A stretch of DNA of 64,000 nt from Mytilus trossulus (lineage: Eukaryota; Mollusca; Bivalvia; Mytilida; Mytilidae). The stretch is from contig NC_086378.1 of assembly GCF_036588685.1 (NCBI RefSeq), positions 72,371,127-72,435,126 on the forward strand, given 5' to 3'. Made by a program: the position numbers and the translations under genes. Below, in pieces: positions 55,308-64,000 of the stretch (its first letter is position 1; each line of letters begins with the position of its first letter). The notes beneath the pieces are model-generated. The model was not told the origin of the DNA. It did no database searches and worked only from the letters and a program-made list of their open reading frames with translations.

Positions 55308-55970
55308 TTAATGACCTGGCCTTGAATTCCTAAATGACAAATGCTTCGGCGATGATAATGTTGGGTTTTTGTGTCCGGCTATCTTTGGCTTTATTTCAGA
55401 CTTCGACGACCTATTCTTGAGATAATGAATCAGATGTTCTTTTCTCTTTTATCTTTTGTTCGGACTTTGTGGTGGGCCATGGGTTTGGTACGGAGTGTCT
55501 GGAAGTTATTTTAATCGGTTTATGTGGTCTCGGGATCTGGCAAGGATAAAGCAGATGTAACCGATGGTGTGCGAAGTAGGTTGGCCATCTATGTCGAACC
55601 CTTTGTAAAATCTATCATATGCAACGCTTACTTCTAGGTTTAGATGGAGAATAGAAGTATCAGCGATCATTCTGCGAATTGTATGGAATTGATTTAGTGT
55701 CCGTCTTTAGTTCTTCCCGATACTTTGTTGGTTTTAGTGCCGATATACCAATAATTGTGTCCTTGGGTTGCGTCTGACAGATGTTGTCTGTTCCTGTACT
55801 GTTAATAGATTCAGGCTAGCTGAGGATGCAACGACTTTTTTTGGAGTCCATCTACTGGATGAAACTGGAGGCTTCTGTTTCCTTTGCAGGGCTGGCTTAT
55901 TGTTCCTGGATGCGGTGCCTTCGTCATTTGCCTTTAATCTATAGGTAAGTGGATAGTTACCTGGTAGGAC
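55308..55970 (-). pseudogene. Decayed coding frame of about 220 codons, product unknown
   Basis: One minus-strand frame runs from GTC at 55970 to TAA at 55310-55308 with only four internal stops, all TAA (55736, 55709, 55508 and 55451 as first bases). Base composition is less AT-rich than the flanks. A stop-free block of 66 codons near 55706-55509 contains MIADTSILHLNLEVSVAYDR and a downstream GFDIDGQPTSHTIGYICFI segment that looks like ordinary folded protein. The rest is basic and rich in N, S, Q and P. The first 35 codons align in frame with the paralogue at 49749-49919. The upstream end is TAG where the paralogue has CAG. I do not recognise the family. Alternatives are an exon with intron sequence read through, or chance. 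Confidence 0.45.
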
Positions 55971-56261
55971 CTAGTGGTAAAATTTCTGCTAACTTTAATT
56001 TATGGTGGCTAAAATGGTTTTCAAAACATTTGGCAGAGGACATCACTGGCAAAGGGAAAAAATCTCAATTTAAAGAAATTTTGTGAAAAATACCATTTCT
56101 TGAAATGTATGACAATATACGTATACTTGTAACCAATAATTATTGAACTGTCTTTGTAATTTGTGTCGATGGATTGCCGTCTCCATTACCTATACATTAA
56201 ATGTTTGTTATCTTCATGTATACATAAACATGTACTTCTAGAGAAGAGAAAATATCAGAAG

Positions 56262-56450
56262 CTATTTCAATCCCTAGATTTCATGGTCACTGAGCTGTTT
56301 TAATCCTTACATTTCATGGTCACTGAGCTGTTTTAATCCTTATATTTCATGGTCACTGAGCTGTTTTAATCCTTACATTTCATGGTCATTGAGCTGTTTT
56401 AATCCTTACATTTCATGGTCATTGAGCTATTTTAATTCTTTGATTTCACG
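56262..56450 (+). repeat. 33-bp tandem repeat, about five units
   Basis: Unit: TTTCATGGTCACTGAGCTGT then TTTAATCCTTACA, with small variants (CATTGAGC; CCTAGA). High identity in the middle copies. Confidence 0.9.
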
Positions 56451-56937
56451 TTATATGACGATGCCTTTTCACTAAATAATTCAAAGATGATTGGGAATTG
56501 TGATTGAATCTTTCCCATTTTAATTAAATCAAAGTATACAAGAAGTCTTATAATAATTAAAAATCCGTTCTTCGGTAATTTAGTACTTGACATTAACCAT
56601 CTAAAACATTAATTCAATTTTTTATTTTTTATCCATGATTATGATAATACCTACAGTGCTTTCTTATCAACAAATTCGTACTTATCATAAGCAACAAGAC
56701 AGGTGCCTCTAGTGGAGTTATGATTTCTGACCCTATGAAGTATCTGAGAGTTAAGTGAGGTCCGTGTTGGTTAGATTTTATCTTTTCGTCACACCTTCTA
56801 CGTGTTTGGTGTTTGTTATTCATAACTGTTCCTGAACCCAATCCAATCATAAGTTCGTGAATTTTGTCTCACCCGGGATTTTCAGTGAAGTCCGCCTTAG
56901 GTGAAAGCGGTTTTTTTTAAACGTTTTGCCGTTTTTA
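56451..56937. other. AT-rich non-coding stretch
   Basis: No recognised gene. The 73-codon minus-strand frame at 56629-56850 has no motif; the sequence near 56680-56880 (AAGCAACAAGACAGGTGCCTC..GTGGAG) distantly recalls the Penelope-like tail. Confidence 0.4.
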
Positions 56938-58722
56938 GCTCACCTGGCCCGAAGGGCCAAGTGAGCTTTTCTCATCACTTGGCGTCCGTCGTCCGTCGTC
57001 GTCCGTCGTCGTAAACTTTTACAAAAATCTTCTCCTGTGAAACTACTGGGCCAAATCAAACCAAACTTGGCCACAATCATCATTGGGGTATCTAGTTTAA
57101 AAAATTTGTGGCGTGACCCAGTCAACCAACCAAGATGGCCGCCACGGCTAAAAATAGAACATAGGGGTAAAATGCAGTTTTTGGCTTATAACTCAAAAAC
57201 CAAAGCATTTAGAGCAAATCTGACATGGGGTAAAAATGTTTATCAGGTCAAGATCTATCTGCCCTGAAATTTTCAGATGAATCGGTCAATCGGTTGTTGG
57301 GTTGCTGCCCCTGAATTGGTAATTTTGAGGAAATTTTGCTGTTTTTGGTTATTATCTTGAATATTATTACAGTTAGAGATGAACTGTAAACAGCAATAAT
57401 TTTCAGCAAAGTAAGATCTACAAATAAGTCAACATGACCAAAATGGTCAGTTGACCCGTTTAGGAGTTATTGCCCATTATAGTCAATTTTTAACCATTTT
57501 TCGTTAAAGTAATCTTTTACAAAAATCTTCTCCTCTGAAACTACTTGGCCAAATTAATCCAAACTTGGCCACAATCATCTTTGGGGTATCTAGTTTAAAA
57601 AATGTGTGGCGTGACCTGGTCAACCAACCAAGATGGCCGCCAGGGCTAAAAATAGAACAAAGGGGTAAAATGCAGTTTTTGGCTTATAACTCAAAAACCA
57701 AAGCATTTTGAGGAAATCTGACATGGGATAAAAATGTTTATCAGGTCAAGATCTATCTGCCCTAAAATTTTCAGATGAATCGGTCAATCAGTTGTTGGGT
57801 TGCTGCCCCTGAATTGGTAATTTTGAGGAAATTTTGCTGTTTTTGGTTATTATCTTGAATATTATTATAGATAGAGATAAACTGTAAACAGCAATAATGT
57901 TCAGCAAAGTAAGATCTACAAATAAGTCAACATGACCAAACAGTTGACCCGTTTAGGAGTTATTGCCCTTTATAGTCAATTTTTAACCATTTTTCGTAAA
58001 TTAAAGTAATCTTTTACAAAAATCTTCTCCTCTGAAACTACTTGGCCAAATTAATCCAAACTTGGCCACAATCATCTTTGGGGTATCTAGTTTAAAAAAT
58101 GTGTGGCGTGATCTGGTCAACCAACCAAGATGGCCGCCACCGCTAAAAATAGAACATAGGGGTAAAATGCAGTTTTTGGCTTATAACTCAAAAACCAAAG
58201 CATTTTGAGGAAATCTGACATGGGATAAAAATGTTTATCAGGTCAAGAACTATCTGCCCTGAAATTTTCAGATGAATCGGTCAATCAGTTGTTGGGTTGC
58301 TTCCCCTGAATTGGTAATTTTGAGGAAATTTTGCTGTTTTTGGTTATTATCTTGAATATTATTATAGATAGAGATAAATTGTAAACAGCAATAATGTTCA
58401 GCAAAGTAAGATCTACAAATAATTCAACATGACCAAAATGGTCAGTTGACCCCTTTAGGAGTTATTGCCCTTTATAGTCAATCTTTAACAATTTTCATTA
58501 ATTTGGTAAATTTATGTAAATTTTTACCAAATATAGTTCTCTGTTACTAATGGGCAAAGTTCATGATAGATATAATTGTAAGAAGCAAAATCGTTCAGTA
58601 AAGTAAGAACTTCAAACACATCACCATCACCAAAATACAATTTTGTCATGAATCCATTTGTGTCCTTTGTTTAATATGCACATAGACCAAGGTGAGCGAC
58701 ACAGGCTCTTTAGAGCCTCTAG
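56938..58722 (+). mobile_element. Mollusc element with three internal tandem monomers, Helitron-like ends
   Basis: It starts with a strong hairpin, GCTCACCTGGCCC-GAA-GGGCCAAGTGAGC (56938-56966), then a CGTC-rich simple run (56983-57010). Three tandem monomers of about 497 bp start at 57011, 57509 and 58006 with GTAATCTTTTACAAAAATC. It ends with the hairpin AGGCTCTTTAGAGCCT followed by CTAG (58719-58722). An inverted GCTCACCT word lies near the right end. Terminal hairpin plus CTAG and internal tandem repeats recall non-autonomous Helitron/Helentron elements, an inference. The plus-strand and minus-strand open frames within it are not genes. Shared monomer words such as CCAAGATGGCCGCCA are conspicuous. 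Confidence 0.7.
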
Positions 58723-58834
58723 TTATGTTTGCAATGATGTATTCAGCCCCTTTTAACCATTTCAGATCTTATTTCATATGATCTTAAAACGTTTTTCGTA
58801 CTTTGTATGTGCTGTATCAATATTGAAGTAGGGA

Positions 58835-58960
58835 AAGGAAATGGGGGAATGTGTCAAAGTAACAACAAGCCGACCATAAAGCAGACAACAGCCGAAGGCC
58901 ACCAATGGGTCTTCAATGAGCGAGAAGCTACCGCACCGTACAAACGATTTAACATTCTTA
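58835..58960 (+). repeat. Family B fragment (5' part)
   Basis: GAAATGGGGGAATGTGTCAAA, GCAGACAACAGCCGAAGGCC and ACCAATGGGTCTTCAATGAG, truncated near 58945. The 96-codon open frame across it is incidental. Confidence 0.7.
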
Positions 58961-60104
58961 TAAAAATTACGACGTTCTATTTGCTTGTTAAATTAATGAT
59001 CTTCTGCACGAAGAGGTACTTATTTCACACTCGCAAATCCATTTTTATTCCAGGAATGATATTGTCTCATCACAGGACAATATTCATTTCAGTATAAACT
59101 AGCGGCAGTATTTATGAAATCACTCAAGTCAACTAGACTAGAATCTTTAATTGTATTCATTTTGAACATGTCTAGATTTTCTCGTAATTTTGAAAGATGG
59201 ATTTCTATTAATTATTCATTTCGGTCGTGCTGATGTTTTATGTGTTGCCAATAAAAGTACATTTTCAAAATATAACGTTTTATTACAGCCACGGCAGCTA
59301 TGGTAACTAGATTAATAAAACTTTTACAACGTCTATACATTAGGTAGCGATAGTTCAAATAGATATCAATTTATGACAAATTACTAAAAGATATAATCAA
59401 AATTTCAAATCTATCTTTTATTTCTTTCAATTGATTTCGTAGAATTCCTATCTTAAAAGAATATTTCGGTTAAACATGACAAACATTCAAATAGTTAACT
59501 TGCTGACGGAGGAATATGTTTAAAAGTGCAAAAAATAAAATGAAAACAAATCTATCAAAATCATAAAATCATGCAGATATTGACTAAAGAAAACTATTAA
59601 CGAGGTTCTTGACTTTGGATAGACACATCATATTCAAGTGTGGCGGGGTTAAATCGGCAAATAAAGGGCAATAACTCAATTAAGTAGTCTATTGACGATT
59701 TCAGTCAATAGACTTACAAGTACATCTTATCTTTACTTACCGAATGTCTATGTTATATAAAGTTTTTGTTTACCAATTATTGAAGTTTTTGAGAACAATA
59801 TACTCATAAAAGGGAAACATGAAAACAATAGATAGAATTCGTCATTTTTAAAAGTGAAATAGTTAAAATTAAAATAAAAAGTCTTCTGACAGTTTTGATG
59901 AAAATACACATTAGGTAGGTCTCATCATACTGAACAGTTTTGTCCTTCAGATGTTTTTTTTTTAACCATCTACAGTGGGTTTCAAAATACAAGACAAAAC
60001 TTACATTTTACCTTAGGACTGCACACCTATATATGTTTTATTTTTAGCCATGTTTTGCATGCTGGTTGACATGCAAAATCAGTGGAAACATTTTTACCTT
60101 AAAT
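58961..60104. other. AT-rich stretch
   Basis: A small fragment of the shared family A/B end (GTTCTTGACTTTGGATAGAC, GTGTGGCGGGGTTAAA) lies at 59600-59655. No gene recognised. Confidence 0.5.
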
Positions 60105-60700
60105 AATCTAAAAAGTAAAATAACAAAGATACTGAACTCCTAGTTAAATTCAAAACGGAAAGTCAAATTTTAAATGGCAAAATTAACAGCACAAGCATAT
60201 CAAACAAAGAAGAAAAGGGTAAATTTAACGGCTTTTTATAGCAGGTAAACCTCTCACTTGTATGACAGTCGCATTAAATTTCCCAATTTTGACAACAATG
60301 TGTAAACAAAACAAATAGACATAATATGTCAAAATGTTAAAAATAGAGGTACAGCAGTCAACAATGTGTTATTCAAAGAAGCACAAAAAGGCATACAGAC
60401 AAGCACATTAAGTATCAAAAATAAAAGACAAGAATACAAAAGTGCACCATGGCACAATTGCATAATAACGGGATGTGTAAGAACATAGTCACGCCATATG
60501 TAACAAAGAAACACAAGTACAGAGCCACGTCAAATGGATATCACTAAAAACATACTGAACAGTAAAAGTAATAATCATAAAGGCAAATAAAAGAATACTA
60601 TAACGCGTTATTTAGATGATAAACAATGTACAATGACGATTGTGGGAAAGCTCGATAAGCCCAGTAGTTTTAGATGAGAAGGTATTGTAAAAGTTAGAGA
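60105..60700 (+). repeat. Family D mussel repeat, longest copy
   Basis: AGTAAAATAACAAAGATACTG, ACTCCTAGTTAAATTCAAAA, CGGAAAGTC and AAATGGCAAAATTA, then GGTAAACCTCTCACTTGTATG, ACAGTCGCATTAAATTTCC and GGTACAGCAGTCAACAATGT. It is the complement of the short copies at 4890, 7435, 10085 and 62710 and extends further. The right border is uncertain. No coding frame is supported; the 61-codon minus frame at 60329-60514 is incidental. Confidence 0.5.
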
Positions 60701-62709
60701 ACGACGATAACAAAGATAGGCGATGACCAGCAAGTGTTGGGAAAAGCTTTGGACCATTTGAGGTAAAAAGTCATCAGCCTATAACTAAGCAACTGATGTT
60801 CATCCAATACAATATAAAAACGGACGACCAGATATAACAATTATCAATTGACTATTGGCCTAAAACGACAGATTGAAACGATAATTCATCAATGTGTCAG
60901 CTTTATAGACAATATGTTACTGCTAAATCAAGGTTGTGACAAACAATTTTTAAATCAAAACAGTTGGAACCATACGTCCGCAGAAATGACGATGTATTGT
61001 TAACTGTATTCTAAAAGGGACATATAAACACTCTGAATCATCTGATAACTGAGCCGACCATGAGAAGTTAACAATTACAGAATGTAACCAACAGGAGAAG
61101 GGAAAACTTACAGGAAATTTAAGGCTCATATTGGGAAGTCAATATAACCACAATACACTCTTAAACCAAAGGTCTGGAAATGTACATTGGTCACTTTTAA
61201 TAGGTTGTGGTCAAGAGAGCAGTACAAGGTGACATTTGAATGGTGAAAACAGGGGGGAGGGGGGTAGCATCACACTCGATAGAGCTCATTGTAAAAATAG
61301 TTGGTGAAAATAAAGCACCACATTGGATGTCCTGAATTCATGGTAAAAATATTGTACTCAATCTATCCTTGAGAAGCTTTATGTTTCTTTTTCTAAACAC
61401 TATAATTCTTGTTGTTTTGTTTATTAAAGTAATAGCATTGTTTCTGTTTATCTGCACTTACTTTTCCTTTTCCTTAACTGATTTAAGAGAAATACAAAAA
61501 TAGAAAAAGAATAATGACTAGCAAGAATCGAATCAATTATATTGTTTCTATTGAATCATAGAAATAGAAACCTTTAGTTTACCAATGTAAAGCTTATTTA
61601 CTTTATAGGAAACAAATTCCATTTTTAGCTGATTATGCATATTTGTATGCAACCTAATTATGCAACTGACATTACCAACAATTGTATCTTCCAAAGCTTA
61701 GTCTGTCACGTTCATTCTTTCTTAAATTGTGAAAGAAATCTTAATAAAGATATAATACCAATAATGTACTCCATTAAATTACTTAAACGAAAGAAATTAT
61801 AATTAAAACAGAATTGTGGAATAGAAAATTGATCGCCTGATTAAACTTAACAGGTTGCGCGTGTTAGTGCATTATATTCTTAAATTGTCACTCTATCATT
61901 ATAATATATTGACGACCTTAAGCTTTATAGTCAAACGAAAAAAACATAATTTTCAATACTTAATTTGTCTTGAAAGTAGAGGGTTAAATTATAATTCAAT
62001 GCATTAACTTAAATAATTTAAAAGTTTCCAGAAGATTTAATTTTTTAAGCTGTTTTACAGGACTGCGGGGGTGATTGTTGACTGGCCGTAATTTGACTTC
62101 CTGATTACAATTGCAAAATGTCGATCATTTCAAAATCCAATTATACACTGAAGAGAAAAAGTGTTTCAAGTATATTGTTCAGAAGTTGTAGTTTGTTGAT
62201 GTGGTAAATATCTGGCTTTTAATTAAATCGATAAAAGAACATATGTTTTTGTCCTAAAGATGCTATTCGACGTCAATTCTCTATACCTGTCAATTTACTT
62301 TCAAAACAGCCATCGTCAGTTTTCCCGTGTGTCCAATAAAATGACCAGATGGACAAAATCATGGTTACAGATAGAATAATTTGGAGGCTGTTTATTAAAG
62401 TATTAGTATGAAAAAAAGGTTATAATATTACAAGCTACCCGTTATTCTGTTTTTTACCATAGACATATAAAATATATATTAATATTAAATGTACTAAGAA
62501 AATTAAAAAGGGAGTAGCATTTTATCTGTCAATTGGTTTTAACACTAATTGTATGATTGGTTTATATAAGCCTATATATACGTTACAAAATAAATATGCA
62601 AGAACCATTATAAAAACTTTAAAAAGTCAATAATCAACGTTGCATATTTCAATAAAAAGTTTCAAGAACATATCAAAGAGAGATACCCTTTAAACACGTC
62701 TATTGGGTA
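60701..62709. other. AT-rich non-coding stretch
   Basis: A G-run (GGGGGGAGGGGGG) lies near 61253-61265. No gene or recognised repeat otherwise. Confidence 0.5.
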
Positions 62710-62868
62710 CTACATAAGAACATGCCCGTACCAAGTTAGGAATATGACAGTTATAACGGTTCATTTGATGTGTTTCAACTTTTGATTTTGGCATTTGATT
62801 AGGGACTTTCCATTTTGAATTTTCCTCGGAGTTCTGTACTTTTGTGATTTTACTTTTTACGATCAAGT
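62710..62868 (-). repeat. Family D fragment, minus
   Basis: GTACCAAGTTAGGAATATGA, CAGTTATAACGGTTCATTTG, TTGATTAGGGACTTTCCATT and TCCTCGGAGTTCTGTACTTT. Well conserved family end. The 60-codon open frame over it is not a gene. Confidence 0.65.
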
Positions 62869-64000
62869 TCATGGTATAATTTTATTATGTATGAAATATT
62901 AAATCGTTTATCTTCTTCTTTGCATTTAGTTTCATAAAATTCTTAATATTTTATTAGTTGACGAGAAGAAGTATTCGTGCATTCATTCATTCAGCATTGT
63001 CATGAACTCTTTTCGTTAAATGTGTTAATGCTGTTGCTCTTGGCATTTAAAATCCTTGGCATTCAAAAAAGAAATACCTTAATCCTGCAAAATCTTTTTG
63101 TTTAAAGTTTGATTGAGAAGAAAATAACTTATAATTCAATTTTTCAAATATTCTGGGACACAATCTTCGTTAATTAAATATATTTGTTTGGAAAATTGCC
63201 TATTAGTTGCCATAACCCATCAATCAAATCAAATTATGTAAAAAGGAATGTACATGTCAAACCAGTATTTTTTTTAAGTTATGTTCTTTAAAAAATAATG
63301 AACAGTTGAAAATAAACAGAAAAGTGAAAAAAATGTTCAGCATATTATACTGTTCGATGTCTTTTATTGTTAACTTTTGTCAATTTTCTATTTATATCTT
63401 CTGCATTGTGGAAGACATTTGTTCCCTTATAGTTATCATATATAAATCACGTATTTAATAGATTGATATCAACCTCATTTGAATATCATCCTCATTCTTA
63501 CGAAAAAAGTGCATGTCAGCCATGAACAAATCAGTATAATAAAGTTTCGCCTCTCAAAAGGACATTCGGGCTTTTATAAATAAACATTTGAGCTTTTACA
63601 ATATTTTCTTTATGGTTAAATAGTCATTCCATAGCACATTCATGTTTAAGAGTAGTTCATAGCTTATGGTAAGATGTTTTTATAAACGCAGGCATGGTCA
63701 AAAACCGGTTGGTCAAAAGGTGTTGTAAACTAGGCTTTTAAGAATACATAATTCAATTAATCATAAGTCATACCTTAAGATACCAAAACAATCATCCCTT
63801 TTCACTTTTTATTGTTTTAGATAATTGTTGGTGATATATGATACAATGTTTATGAATAAGCTACGACATATCTTCCCCTATGTCAAGTTATTAGTAATTT
63901 GAAGACAAATGAAATTGTCCCCTTGTCAGAAATGATTTATAAATCTGATCATTTTTCATTTTACATAGTTTCATAGTTATATTCCCTTTCTTTGACTGCC
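62869..64000. other. AT-rich non-coding stretch
   Basis: No recognised gene, RNA or repeat to the window end. Confidence 0.5.

Larger units (their letters stand above)
50460..56100 (+). repeat. Large tandem duplication, unit 2
   Basis: Carries blocks A (50460-51640) and B (53390-56100) in the same order as unit 1. Between them lie an inverted SINE pair, an AT-palindrome and repeat fragments. It retains 55308-55840, which unit 1 has lost. It adjoins unit 1 within about 400 bp. Confidence 0.75.

Noticed and set aside
55890..55950. Plus-strand mini-exon between TTTGCAG and AG|GTAAGT
   Set aside because: Splice-like sites are present by inspection, but no flanking exon is visible and the paralogue at 49790-49870 does not keep them. 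The minus-strand frame explains the conservation better.
57037..57267. Open frames in the tandem-monomer element, including one containing CCAAGATGGCCGCCA
   Set aside because: The frame is not maintained through the other monomers and shows no protein similarity; the Kozak-like word is part of the repeat.
1..64000. CRISPR arrays, bacterial operons or integrated virus genes
   Set aside because: No spacer-repeat array with unique spacers, no prokaryotic gene organisation, and no capsid, envelope or other viral structural gene was seen. The tandem arrays have no spacers.

Overview
The window looks like nuclear DNA of a marine bivalve, most likely a Mytilus-type mussel. It is AT-rich and almost entirely non-coding. 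It is packed with interspersed families I recognise as typical of mussel DNA: hammerhead-bearing retrozymes, a Penelope-like retroelement, the element that starts GCTCACCTGGCCC, and several 200-500 bp repeats with motifs such as GGCTCCTGACTTGGGACAG. There is no bacterial-style operon structure. The host assignment rests on recognising these repeats, not on a database search.

Only one intact host gene is supported: a single-exon class A G-protein-coupled receptor on the minus strand (16978-18039), of the FMRFamide/myosuppressin/sex-peptide receptor type. A second open protein belongs to a mobile element: a reverse transcriptase of Penelope-like type, open from the left window edge to 1220. A third coding signal is a decayed minus-strand reading frame at 55308-55970 (four in-frame stops, all TAA), with a shorter paralogue at 49749-49919. 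Most other long open frames lie in repeats or show no coding signal.

Layout. 0-12 kb: Penelope-like copies at 1-1530, 3.2-4.6 kb (with another repeat nested inside) and 10.9-11.5 kb, plus an old hammerhead dimer at 8.0-8.5 kb. 12.1-12.7 kb: a 540 bp fold-back element. 14.3-18.0 kb: a diverged tandem duplication carrying a retrozyme with an intact hammerhead core, directly 3' of the receptor gene and in the same orientation. 24.5-30.5 kb: two copies of a host segment flank about 3 kb of 36-bp minisatellite. The array has higher-order structure marked by 25-bp retrozyme fragments, and a retrozyme dimer has inserted into the downstream flank. 31-41.6 kb: more Penelope-like copies and tandem repeats. 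42.4-47.3 kb: two terminal-inverted-repeat elements and a LINE-like 3' end with 29 copies of GTATT. 44.0-56.1 kb: an old tandem duplication of a roughly 6 kb block, scrambled by later insertions including a head-to-head pair of tRNA-derived SINEs. 56.9-58.7 kb: a mollusc element with three internal 497-bp tandem monomers and a terminal hairpin plus CTAG. 58.8-64 kb: AT-rich DNA with a few repeat fragments.

The most interesting system is the set of self-cleaving hammerhead ribozymes: at least six copies in two sequence types, including one dimer with a 16-bp flanking duplication. They sit in the same window as the Penelope-like reverse transcriptase that is a plausible source of their mobility. 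Hammerhead-bearing retrozymes and Penelope-like elements are known in animals; the particular arrangements here are what deserves checking.
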